This document shows positions 43,234 through 53,701 of a stretch of DNA of 64,000 bases, in pieces. The notes beneath the pieces were generated by a model. The model saw nothing but the letters and a program-made list of their open reading frames with translations, did not search any database and was not told the DNA's origin. A program made the position numbers and the translations under genes. The stretch spans positions 558,001 through 622,000 of the forward strand of contig JAACJM010000018.1 in NCBI GenBank assembly GCA_013368315.1, in the 5' to 3' direction. Positions within the stretch are counted from its first letter, which is position 1. Every line of letters begins with the position of its first letter. Source of the stretch: Tetrapyrgos nigripes. Taxonomy: Eukaryota; Basidiomycota; Agaricomycetes; Agaricales; Campanellaceae.

Positions 43234-46200
43234 ATGAACATTCGGACCAGATCTAAAGGCAAATTTACCCCTCTTGCACTCCCTACAACCTCCAGAAGAC
43301 ATGGTGGAAATTCGAAGTCCAAGACTGCCCCTGCCAGAGCCAAATCGGACGCAAAACCGAAAACCAAACAGGGCCATAGGACGAAAAAGTCAGAGGAAGA
43401 GGAAAATGAAGATGTGGATATGGCTGAAGAGCCGTTGGAGGATGGAGAAGTTGCAGAGCATGCTGGACAACCTGACGAAGAAACCCCAATGGATGAACGC
43501 CGCCCGCCTCCTCAGGAGTCCAAAACTCCAGCAAATACCAATGCTACAGAACCAAGTGGTCCTCACACTGATTCCCTGGAATCCAACAGTCCTCAATCTG
43601 GGACGCGTCGAGAACGATCCCTGACCCCCAAGCCCATCACTCCTCCAGAGCATTCCACCTGTAGCTCTGATGACGAAGACGAGAATGAGACCCGGAAACT
43701 TGGGACAACCCAAGAACGTTCCCCTGCGCCCTCCATGTCTCCCAAAGTCCCCAATGGCTCAGGTGACGAGAACGAGCCTCTGAACACTGAGACTGCTCAG
43801 TCTGAGACCTTCTCAGAGCGTTCCCCGCTCCCTACACGCAGCCTGAGGAAAGGCAAACGTATCTATTACAATGGAGAAGGTGAGTAGTTGTTCTTGATTC
43901 CTCAGAACTCCAACTAATAAGCTTATTTTCAGGTATTACTGTGGAGAGCTTCAATGAAGCCGTCAAACTTGTCAAGATCTACGCCGTTGAAGCCACATCC
44001 ACCATTGCCGACATCACCGAGGTACTTTTTGATAACTTCAAATCAGAGGGAACTCCCTTGCGAATGGATTGAAGCTATCAACCAGGCGACTACAGAGCCT
44101 GATGAAGACCACAATGCCAGTGTAAGACGTCTAATGGATTATCTGCCTACCTTGCGCCAGTGCCGACCTACAGCAACGACAGTGCCGAGTGCCGTCCCTT
44201 CAATGTCTGGGGATCTTACCGAATCACCGAGCTTGTCCTCAGAGTCTATTCCTGCTCCTGAAGCCGATGTCGTGATGGCTCCTGGAGAGGAGTTAGTAGA
44301 GGAAAACGACGACGAGCAGAGTGTAGATTCGGGCGAGTCTGATGATTATGGTGAGACGGTGGAAAAGCAGAATCATATCACTATGAGCAAAATGCATACA
44401 AGGAAGGTGGCGCTGAAGCGGATGAGAGAAGAGGGCTCAGGAGAGCAGAAGGAAGAGACAGTTGGAAAAGGCCGAGTAGTGGAGTCACAGAAGACGCCCA
44501 CAGTTGTGAAAGGCATGGGGAAAGGGAAGGAAAAGAGGAACGAGGACAAGGCCAAGGACGATAACAACGATAACAAGAACAAGGATGAGGACGAGGACGA
44601 GATCAAGAAGGCAAAGACAAAGACAAAGACAAAGACAAAGGCAAAGGGCAAAGGGAAGGCCAAGGGGAAGGGTGTTGATGAGGTCGGTTCAGCCAATGCT
44701 GAGGACGAAGCCCTTGACTTCATTACCGCTGCTGAGGACAACAACAACGACAATGATGAGCCTGGTCATCATTGGGGACCAATACCCGCTGAAGTGATGG
44801 CAAAGCTGTATTCTCACAGGTCGGCATACGAAGCGGCTGTCAAGAAAGTTTGCGAGGAAGCTGAGATATCCAACAAAGCAGCCTATTGTGCCATCGGAGA
44901 CAGTGTCATTACCTCTTGGGACCCAAATTGGTTCAACATCTTTGAAAAGTGGTGGACGGCAGAAAATGGTAACAACAGACAGATTCCGGACGGTGGTAAG
45001 TCCTTTTAGTATCTAGTTTCTATCTATTAGTGGCTAATGGTATCTGTCAGTGCACTCTACTTCTTTCTTGGCTCAGAAGTGGGCAGACAAGTGGTTAGAG
45101 GTACTTGGGGACGACTGGCACGACCACACGCAATATGCTGAGGCTTTTGCTTGGTTGAAAACATGGTACCGAACACAATACAACGCAACAGACCTGATGA
45201 AGCAAGGACCGACGAAAGCTGCTATTAAGTCGACTGTGAAGATGATGGCAAACATGGTAAGTTGTTGATTTTTCCATGGGCATTCGTTCAGAGCTAATGA
45301 CTTGTTAGGCACGACAAGCATATCTCAATTGTGGGCTATGGGTTGTTGGCTACGTCGTTGACCCCAACGGGAAACATAGTGTCATGTTTGGCCACGGTGA
45401 CGAATATAGGGGGCTGAGAGAGAATAATCCCACCCAGATCAGGGCTCAACTCCATGATCTTGAGGTCCTGCTCGGCTGTGAGCATATCAAAGCCACCTTT
45501 GATTCACGCCAGCGAGTTCTCCAGGACATGGTTCAAGCTGCTTCTAAGGTCACAAACCATGACAGCGAGCGTGCCTTTCTTTTGGTGATGCTGAAGGGAG
45601 ATATCAGTGAGTTGTAGATATCCTTTTGTCTTTGTCTATTGGCTTAATATTGTTTTTCTACTTTTAGCGGAGCTTGGGATTACATGTGGTCGGTTCCCTT
45701 GGAGACGTTGGCCTGATTTTGCCTACCAGCATCAACTGCGTATCATCAACTGGGATGATGGAGTGAAAGTACCTGGTGCTGGTGGAGTCAACAAGGCGGT
45801 AATGAAGACCCAAACGCCAACATCACTCACCAAAGCGAGAATTGACGAACTTCTGTGGCTGAAGGAGGCTTGGAAAAGGAAGGAAGATGACGCTAGTCCA
45901 CCAGAGGAGCTCTCTGGAAAGGCATTACAAGTGGTATCCTGGACTGAAGGTATGTGCGAGTTTTCTTTGTTCAACAAAGCCAAGGACTTACGCCATGGTT
46001 GTCAGACGAGAAAAAGCTTCCAAAAGCGGAACAGGGTGACATTGCGCTGGTGATGTCAACGACAGGCATCAAGAAGGTTGCTGTCTGTCAGTCGGGCAGG
46101 TGGACTCTGGAAAGCACGAATAGCGGTGACAAGAAATTGAAAAAGTCGACCAGGCACAAGGCGAAGAAGAGATCACACACCCCAGCCACCGACGACGAGG

Positions 46201-47060
46201 ACGACGACAAGGACATGGACAAGGACATTGATAAGGACAAGGAGAAAGGAGGCGAAGGTGTGAAGCAGAAAAGAGTTGGGAGGACAAGAGAAACCAATGG
46301 ACAAGGGGAAGAGGATGAAGAAGAAGACGAAGGCAACACTCAAGAAGCACCGCAGGAGTTCCCATCCCCCTCACGTCATCTCTTCATGACATTCAGCCCA
46401 CCAGCTGACGATACTCACGACCAATTGCGCCAAGACGCCAATCCCAGCCCCCTATCCTCACCAGTTCACCCAGAACCCACTACAGCCATCCGGGGACGTT
46501 TCATTACTGGTTGTCGTCAGGATAAATACCTGGAATCAAGTGATATAGAAGAGGAAAAAGATGGGGAGCAGACTGGAGGGGGAGATGCCAAAGAAGACGA
46601 GTCTCCACCTAGAGCCGGTCCAAGTCGCCTCAGATACTTTCCTACCGATGACCTTCCCATGCCATGGGCTATTCGCGCCAAGAAAAGCCCTCAAAATGCT
46701 GGTTATTGACCTTGTTTCGGTCCGATCTCCCCTAGGAATGAAGATGATGGCTTGGATGAGAGTGCGGAGTATGTCATGGTCCCCGTCTGTCGCTCTCAGC
46801 TTGAGGCGAATCCAGCAGCTTACAGGCAAAGGGTCCGGAAGGTACACACCCGCCAAGAAGACCATGAACGTCTCCCACAGTCAAGCGCTCCATTGGATAG
46901 AGGTAAACGCTGAAGAGGTGAACACGAGGAAGAGGACCTTGAACAACCGAGTCATAAGGTGCAGAAGATGCGGGCGATAGACTTTACACAGTTCCAGCGC
47001 GACTTGGGAAAAGGGAAGCAGAAGGCTGGTAGTACAGCGTCACAGGGAGTGAGGAGGTAA
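43234..47060 (+). CDS. Long charged, partly disordered protein of unknown function
   Basis: Starts MNIRTRSKGKFTPLALPTTS. Exon 1 (to 43879) is acidic and Pro/Ser-rich. The second exon begins ITVESFNEAVKLVKIYAVEA; a one-base shift near 44060 leads to CEWIEAINQATTEPDEDH. A Lys/Asp-rich stretch follows with KAKTKTKTKTKAKGKGKAKG. A folded-looking core spans several exons: HHWGPIPAEVMAKLYSHRSA, WADKWLEVLGDDWHDH, NCGLWVVGYVVDPNGKHSVM and LGITCGRFPWRRWPDFAYQH. The tail is acidic again (MPWAIRAKKSPQ) and ends near 47060 with FTQFQRDLGKGKQKAGS. One TGA (about 46912) follows an R-G-K-R stretch in frame. No known domain is recognised. The length and position make it the largest native cargo gene of the outer element. 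Confidence 0.65.
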
Positions 47061-47394
47061 TAGTTCTGTGATCAAGAAGACTCGCTAGTGTACTTGTAAC
47101 TTCAAAATATGAGAGGGTACTTTGTTTGTATGTGTCCATAAAGAATATCTAGAAAAGTTTTACGTGCTTTGATGCACAGGACTGATTTGGGTGACACTAT
47201 GTAAAGAGCCGTCTACTAATATACTTTAAGTGATTAATGTACATAAGTCAATCTGGTGGTTGAGACTGGGGCTAAACGATAGCGGTAAACCGTTGGAAAG
47301 ACCATGCTGACTTTGCTAGCTAGGGTCCTCTCCTTCTCAGAAGGACTCTCATAGTACCATTCTCTTTCATGACATCTACCAGCTGTTGCCTGGA
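47061..47394. other. Downstream spacer, no gene seen
   Basis: AT-rich text between the charged gene and the right palindromic array. Confidence 0.5.
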
Positions 47395-47795
47395 GGGACT
47401 AGGAGCTCCTGTTGGATTCGGGAGAGGGCCGCGGGAGCTACCACGCCATCTCTGGTAGCTCCCTCGCATTCGATGGGAGGCACTGGGAGCTACCACAGAT
47501 GGCTCGGTAGCTCCCGCATTTCTTGAGAGGCACTGGGAGCTACCACAGATGACTCGGTAGCTCCCACACATTCCTTGGGAGGCACTGGGAGCTACCAAAG
47601 ATGCTTCGGTAGTTCCCTTGGACTCCCTGGGATTTTTTGGGAGTTATTGGGAGCTACCACAGATGCTTTGTTAGCTCCCGTGGACTCCCTGCAAGGCACT
47701 GGGGGCTACCACGGATGGCTTGGTAGCTCCCTGGGATTTTTTCGGATGCACTGGGGGCTACCACAGATGCTTCAGTAGCTCCCTGGATTTCTGTT
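47395..47795 (+). repeat. Right subterminal array of GGGAGCTACCACAG repeats
   Basis: Seven to eight imperfect units of 50-60 bp, each with GGAGGCACTGGGAGCTACC, ACAGATG and CGGTAGCTCCC. Each unit is a diverged palindrome sharing GGTAGCTCCC and GCTACCAC words with the array at 18574-18912. Confidence 0.85.
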
Positions 47796-48287
47796 TGGGT
47801 GAGTCGAGGTACAGGAAGATCATGAACAGCACGCCTATGTGCTGTGTTGTCAATATCATTATCAGTTTATGCTGTGTATGTATTTTATTTATCATCATCT
47901 CAGAGGCAGAAATCTTTGACCTTGTTTGCAGTGCAATAATGTGTTAATTGTTGTTCACCTTGAAGTGTTTTTTCTGAATCTTGCATACATTAAGCTCTTG
48001 TTAATTAGCTCTTTAGTTTCAATTTTTTGGTGTTGTGATATTTATTCTGTACTGGGTGAAGTATAAGTCAAAAATTCTTTAAGGTCTATACATTCAAAGC
48101 TTTTCTTTCACCAGTGTAATACTGGTATTCAATCTGCACAGAGTATAATATAGATCAAAAAGTTAACCAAAATACATAAAATACTTAATTGCTACCATTG
48201 AGCAGTACATCTCACAGCAGTGTGCCTTACTGTTTAATTCATTAGTGGTGTTCCAACCTGGATTTGAATGCTATTTTGAGACTGGTA
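47796..48287. other. AT-rich spacer inside the right TIR, no gene seen
   Basis: Between the right array and the right TIR; no coding frame with motifs. Confidence 0.5.
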
Positions 48288-48631
48288 CACACATAACATC
48301 CTATATATAGCAGCAAAATACAATAAAATACAATAAAATGCACAAAGCAAGCCTGAAAAACAAAATGGCAAGTTTTGGTGATAAAAGGGACCCCTGACAC
48401 CCTGTGACATTGTGACAGTAGTGGAAGCTCCCAGTTGATGAATGTGAGCTCCCAGACACACCAGCTATGGGAATCCTGGGAGTCAAAAGCTCAATACCTG
48501 GGGGCTTCCTAGAGGTATTGGGAATTCCCATGAGCCTAGGTAGTCCCCCAGGTATTTACCCACCTTAAGGTCAAACTATGAACAGAGACTATACCACCTA
48601 ACAAGGTAGGTACCAGGGGGTGCCTGAGGTG
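48288..48631 (-). repeat. Right TIR of the 30.9-kb element
   Basis: Inverted partner of 17742-18087. Single-base differences include C for T in the tip word GGCACCCCC, and GAATTCCC for GAGTTCCC. The right copy of the CTACCAC duplication follows at 48632-48638. Confidence 0.92.
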
Positions 48632-48638
48632 CTACCAC

Positions 48639-50341
48639 AGCCCTTTGAGATCATCACAGACCACTCCAATCTAGAGTTCTGGTGAACAGCACAGGATCTC
48701 AGTTGACGACAAGCAAGATGGGCCCTTTGGCTATCACGCTTTGACTTCTGACTGGTCCATCACCCAGGCAAAGCAAATACCCAACTGGACGCTCTCTCTT
48801 GCCTTTCTTCCCACCAAGTTACAGACTGAGAAGACAACCTGGAAACCACAGTACTCAGACCTAAACACTTTGTAAGGCTTTCTGCTACTGCACTGGTCAA
48901 CCCCCTAGAGGAACAGATTTGGCAGGTACTGGGGAGAGAAGTGGAGGTGTTAAAAGGACTAGAGAAGTTGAGGAAGGAGGGGTTGCAATGACTTGCCAAT
49001 GGCTTACCTGAATGGGAGGAGGATAATGGATTGGTATACCACAAGGGGCAAGTCTATGCTCCTCCAGATGAAGAGCTGCGGAAGGCAATAGTAGAACAGT
49101 GCCACGATGAGCCTGGGACACTTGACCTGGTAACCTCACATTTCTGGTGGCCCACTGTTCACTCCTTTGTGGAGAAGTATGTTGAGGGATGTGACAAATG
49201 TGCCAGGAAGAAGCTGCAGCATCACCCACGAGCAGTAATATAACCCTTGGACGTACCCTTAGGACTCTGGGAAGAAGTGGGAGTCGACCTCATTACACAG
49301 CTACTGTCCTCGCAAGGTTATGACACAATCCTAGTCTGCACTGACCTCTATGGAAAACAAGTCCACACCCTTCCCTGCACCTCTAACATCACTGCCACTG
49401 AAGTCGCTGACCTATACTACCGAGAGATTTTCCACCTTCACGGCCTCCCACTTTGCTTTGTATCTGATCATGGTCCACAGTTTGCAGCCCAAGCCATGCA
49501 CTCTCTGTTAGATCGTCTCAGGATCAAGCCAAACCTTTCCTCAGGCTACTGACCCCAGATGAATGGACAGACAGAACAAGCCAACCAGGAAGTGCAGAAA
49601 TACCTGCGTCTCTACACTAACTATAGGCAGGATGATTGGGTAAAACACCTTCCTATGGCCGAGTTTGTTCTGAACTCCCACACACACTCTGCACATGGCT
49701 TGGCACCCTTTGAGGTGACTTATGGCTACCTTCCCCTGTTCAACATACTGGTGGGCCACCACACAGGCATCCCAGATGTAGAAGATCAGCTCAAAGTCCT
49801 AAGGCAGGTTTGAAAAGATGCAGGGTCAGCATTACACCTAGCCAAGTGCCATATGAAGGAAGGGTACGAAAGAGGGAAACGGAAGGGACATCAGTTCAAG
49901 GTTGGAGACTATGTTTGGCTGAGTACGGAAGACATTGACTTGAAACTTTCAAGTGACAAGTTGGGGGATCGACAGTTGGGACCATATGAGATTATGGAAA
50001 AATTTGGAGAGTTAGACTATCGGTTAGACCTCCCTGAATCTCTTAATCATCTGCACCCAGTATTCCATGTCGACAAACTCTACCCCTACAAGGGTAATTT
50101 GCTGAATGTGCTCTTACCTGGGGAGCCAGAGCCAGTATATCTCGAGGGGGAGGATGAGCCTGAGTATGAAGTGGACACTCTTCTGGATAGCAGGATACAA
50201 TGGAGGCGACTGGAATACCTTGTCAAGTGGAAAGGGTATGACGACAGTCATAACTCATGGGAGCCAGTTGCAAATCTCAAAAATGCGAAGCACAAAATCA
50301 CAGCATTCCACAAGAAACACCCAGAGGCAACAAAGACTTAG
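48639..50341 (+). pseudogene. gypsy-1 Pol: RNase H end, integrase, chromodomain
   Basis: Continues from 17741 with QPFEIITDHSNLEFW (RNase H) and RQARWALWLSRFDF. The integrase has its HHCC zinc region (VTSHFWWPTVHSFVEKYVEG, then CDKCARKK). Catalytic residues lie in VGVDLITQLL, FVSDHGPQFAAQAM and QMNGQTEQANQEVQKY. After PVFHVDKLYPYKG comes a chromodomain (YEVDTLLDSRI, then LEYLVKWKGYDDSHNSWEPV). Eight stops at 48683, 48704, 48749, 48827, 48989, 49241, 49550 and 49811 all lie in one frame: seven TGA and one TAA. The frame is otherwise intact, so decay has been by point substitution. Confidence 0.93.
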
Positions 50342-50378
50342 GATTCATTGAGGACGATGAAGTGTAGGAGGGGGGTAA

Positions 50379-50834
50379 TGTCATGATGTCTATATTTGGT
50401 ACTATTTATTTCTTCTTATCTCTGTATCCTCGGATCTTTACACCATATGACTCTTGTTCCACATGCTATGCACCGGACCTTTCATTTCTCTGATACAGCT
50501 TTGACAGCTTCTTGACAGCTTTCCTTACAGCTTTCTTTACAGCTTTCCTTACAGCCTCCCTTACAGCTTTACTTTTACATATATAAACCCTGTCCTGACA
50601 CCTGGTTCCCCATCTCAACCTCTTTGTCATTGGGACCAGGTGTGTATTTCCCTTTTCATTACTTCTTTCACCTTTACTGATGGACACTGTAGTTCCAGTA
50701 CTTACTGTTGTCTGTTAGGTATTTCATACATTCTTTGTTGTTGGGACCAGTTCCAGTACTTACTGCTGTCTGTTAGTCAAGTCGAGTCCATAGCTCCTCG
50801 TTATCGCTATCTAAGCACTCGCCTCTTTGTGACA
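50379..50834 (+). repeat. 3' LTR of gypsy-1
   Basis: 456 bp following the polypurine tract GGAGGGGGGTAA. Compared with the 5' LTR it has about 20 extra bases near 50430-50450 and an extra segment of about 57 bp near 50720-50777 that repeats the TTGGGACCAG...CTGTCTGTTAG words. It ends TTTGTGACA, followed by the duplicated CTCAC. Confidence 0.9.
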
Positions 50835-50839
50835 CTCAC

Positions 50840-52124
50840 CAGTTGTTAGCTTTGAGACAGTGCACCTTATCTTCACTTTGGCTGCCCTCAATAATTGGCA
50901 CATCTCAGGTGTCAATGTTTCTAGTGTCTACTTATATGGCATACTCGAAGAAGAGACCTATATGGAACAACCAGAAGGTTTATAGACCTGGAAAAGAGTG
51001 CAAAGTATCTGGTAACTTCATGCTCTATATGGACTTTAGCAAGCAGGTCTTGCATGGTGGAAAGGTCTCGACAAGTTCATGGCAGAACTCAGTTTCAAGT
51101 GAATCGATTCTGATGCTGTAATCTTCGTTTATAACATGAACGACTCAATTGTTATTGCTGTTGTTTATGTTGATGATGCCCTATTCTGTGGAGAAAACAG
51201 AAAGCTAGTCCTTGAACTGAAGGCAAAATTTATGAAATGGGAATGCAGGGATCTTAGCAATGCTAAGGAATTCCTTATAATGAATATCATCAGGAAAGGC
51301 AGCAAGATCTATCTCAATCAATGCACTTACCTTGAAAAGGTACTAGAATGATGTCGTTTGCAAAACATGAAAGCTTCTGCTACTCCATTACCTGCAGGAT
51401 ATTATCCTTCAAAGAACAACTCTCCAGTTGACCCAGTTCTTCATCAGAGATACCAAACTGTTATCAGCTCTCTACTTTACATTATGTTAGGAACCTGTCC
51501 TGACATCACCTTTGCAGTTTTCAAACTAGCACAGCATTCAGCAAACCCATCGAATGATCATTTAAACAAAGCTCTTTACATTTGTTGTTATCTTCTTCGT
51601 ACTCAACATTATGCTTTGGTGTACAACAGATCCAAGAAATCGGTTACAGATGCTGATCCATTAGGCACAGGCTCTGATTGGGGATCAGATCCAACTACTT
51701 GACAATCACATACAGGCTTCTTCTTAACATTAGCCCGTGCCACATTTAGCTGGGTATCCAGAGCACAGAACACAATTGCACTAAGCTCTACCGAAGTGGA
51801 ATACATGGCACTAAGTGATTGTAGTTGCCAAGTTATCTGGGTCAAGTCTCTTTTAGAAGAGATTGATATGAAGATGAAAACAGTCAACATATATGGGGAT
51901 AACCAAGGATCTATCTTTATTGCATCAAATCCTGTCACAGAAAACATTTGAAACACATAGACGTTAAATATCACTTCATCTGAGAACAGGTTGCAAACAA
52001 GAAAGTCATGGTACTATTTATAGACAGAAATGTTAATCCCACTGATATGTTTACAAAGAATCTTGGTCGCACAAAGTTTGAGAAGTTTAGATCACAACTA
52101 GGACTTCAATTTTATACAAGTTGA
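50840..52124 (+). pseudogene. copia B reverse transcriptase C-part and RNase H
   Basis: Picks up from 10758 with PVVSFETVHLIFTLAALNNW, VSSVYLYGILEEETYMEQPE and AGLAWWKGLDKFMAEL. The catalytic IAVVYVDDALFCGENRK follows, then LEKVLE and YQTVISSLLYIMLGTCPDIT. The RNase H end reads RATFSWVSRAQNTIALSSTE, YGDNQGSIFIASNPVTEN and DMFTKNLGRTKFEKFRSQLG. Several stops and small frameshifts break it, for example near 50992, 51045, 51348 (TGA), 51700 (TGA) and 51948 (TGA). Confidence 0.92.
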
Positions 52125-52224
52125 AGAACCTTGGTACAACGTATCTTATAATGAAGATGAACCTCGGCTGCTTAGAGTGCCACTATGCTTATGCACACTA
52201 ACTGTGCAGCTTAGCAAGGGCGAG

Positions 52225-52551
52225 TGTTGAACTGCGCATTATGTAAGCAGCCATCAACACGACGATAAGGAATCACAACAATGATGTGATAAGAATCTTA
52301 TTATCTATGTTTTATTGTCTGGGACTTATTGTCCTTATCTTATTGTTTGTAGCTTATTGTTCTTAGGTAGTCACATGTATTGTACCCTCTAGAACAGTAT
52401 AAAAGGGCTCCTAGATTACCCTCTAATAACAAGGAATTCTCCTACATCTCATCACTCTTAACCTTTAATGAACTGCTCTAACAAGCACTTTAAACATCCC
52501 CAGGTAAGTATGCAGTTGCTGCTACATATATAGAACATAGCCTGCTCAACA
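52225..52551 (+). repeat. 3' LTR of copia B
   Basis: 327 bp from TGTTGAACTGCGC to GCTCAACA; the ends TGTTGA and TCAACA are perfect inverted hexamers. A TATAAAAGG box near 52398 is a likely promoter. CTCTAACAAGC and CCCCAGGTAAGT match the LTR of copia A. Confidence 0.85.
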
Positions 52552-52814
52552 CTCTCCCAAAAGACTGCATACTCTTGTGTACATCTTTGTGCCCAATCGC
52601 GCAATCTGCGCACGTCAAAATCGAATTCTCTTGACCCGACTGCAGTTTCCATGGGACGTCAGATACTTCTCAATTGACTGCACAACCTCAGGCTCTCAGG
52701 CTGTTGCACGTCATCCTAACACATTTTGTCTTTGTTTTTCTCCTTGCTTCGTAACCTTTCCGCTTTTAGATCTACACAATTTATGCTTACTACCTTCCGT
52801 CTTCTGTCGGCCTT

Positions 52815-53701
52815 ATGGATTTTGTCTGCAAAGGGTGCTTGAGACGTTTTCCCCACGAACGCGACCTTGATGCACATCAACTCAAGGTGAAAAATCAACC
52901 ACTTTGCACAAAGGCTGGTGCCGTAACACAGGCTCAAAAATTGCAAAGTAGCTGTGGTGCTCCTTGTAGATTTCGGCCATGTCAACGTGTCTCTACTTCT
53001 GCAAGATCTCCAAAACCATCGGCCACTCCCGTTCAGCATAACAAAAATGATATGCAATCATCAACCCCTTTTGAAGGGGACTTTTTTGGGGCTGCAGAAG
53101 ATTACAATGAAGGAGAGTTTCTGGGATTTGATGAGGGGACAGGAGGCCACCACGATTCAGATGAAGAGGATGAGGAAAGTGACAGAGATGATGTTGGACT
53201 GGAGCAGATCTGGGAACCACCACGACCACCGACAGAGCCCAATGCAGACGACATGGACATAGAAGTTGCACAGCTGCCTACTCAGCCAAATCCGCTTTTA
53301 TGCCACTTGCCATCAGAACGGGATGGTATACATATCTCGAAATTTGGGGGTCGTGCGGGAGAGACCTTACCAGGCTCGACGTTGGACTCTGCTTACAATG
53401 GTCGAAATGGGTTTTTGCGGTATCAGTCAAATATTCCGGGAGCCGAGAACAACATATGGGCGCCATTCATTTCGAAGATTGATTGGGAAGTTGCACGTTG
53501 GGCAAAGACACGAGGAACAGGCTCAACAGCCTTCTCTGACTTGCTAGCTATTGAAGGGGTGCGTCATTTGTTCTCCATTTCTAGTACATGCCAACTTATC
53601 ACCTTAGCTACTTAGATAGCTGAAGCTCTCGGTCTTTCCTATTCCAACAGTGGAGACCTCAACAAAATCATTGATGAATCCCTACCCACTTGACGCCGTA
53701 G
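52815..53701 (+). pseudogene. Plavaka transposase, N-terminal piece
   Basis: Plavaka elements are DNA transposons common in Agaricomycetes. The gene opens with a zinc-finger-like MDFVCKGCLRRFPHERDLDA, then an acidic linker (HHDSDEEDEESDRDDVGLEQ). The family block follows: NIWAPFISKIDWEVARWAKT and GSTAFSDLLAIEG, then an intron (about 53556-53614) and EALGLSYSNSGDLNKIIDES. A TGA follows L-P-T. The inverted-repeat element at 53702 then interrupts it, and the next residues (R-R-P-S-F-V-Q-E-E) are at about 55784. Confidence 0.85.

Larger units (their letters stand above)
17742..48631. mobile_element. 30.9-kb cargo-carrying DNA transposon, KDZ-type (outer element)
   Basis: Both ends carry an inverted repeat of about 345 bp starting CACCTCAGG[TC]ACCCCCTGG, with few differences over the outer 280 bp. 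The seven bases CTACCAC flank it on both sides (17735-17741 and 48632-48638). Removing the insert and one copy restores codons for E-G-L-P-Q-P-F-E in the gypsy-1 polyprotein. Inside each TIR is an array of palindromic GGTAGCTACC-type repeats. Genes are a KDZ transposase, two paralogous small genes, an Spt5-like KOW gene, a cysteine-containing gene and a long charged gene. A second transposon (27365-40396) sits inside, leaving 17.9 kb of its own. That the KDZ gene mobilises it is inference. Confidence 0.85.
10759..50834 (+). mobile_element. Ty3/gypsy chromodomain retrotransposon (gypsy-1), heavily nested
   Basis: Both LTRs start TGTCATGA and end GACA or AACA, and the flanking CTCAC is duplicated. 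Inside are a gag start, a gag core, the end of a retropepsin, RT, RNase H, integrase and chromodomain. Two further elements interrupt it: the foldback at 11439-15320 and the 30.9-kb DNA transposon at 17742-48631. Subtracting those leaves about 5.3 kb, slightly short for the family, partly because of a gag-protease deletion near 16070. Pol carries 13 in-frame nonsense codons and one frameshift, so the copy is dead. Confidence 0.93.
10446..52551 (+). mobile_element. Ty1/copia retrotransposon B, 5'-truncated, split by gypsy-1
   Basis: The element starts in the linker before reverse transcriptase at about 10446. It is cut at 10758 by gypsy-1 and resumes at 50840 with the next codons of the same RT domain. 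It runs through YVDD, RNase H and a 3' LTR ending at 52551. No LTR, gag or integrase is seen upstream, so the 5' half has been lost. Without insertions it would be about 2.0 kb of sequence. Confidence 0.85.

Noticed and set aside
17742..48631. TET/JBP dioxygenase as cargo, as known for some KDZ elements
   Set aside because: No frame with the H-x-D and distal H plus R pattern of that family could be found in either KDZ element.
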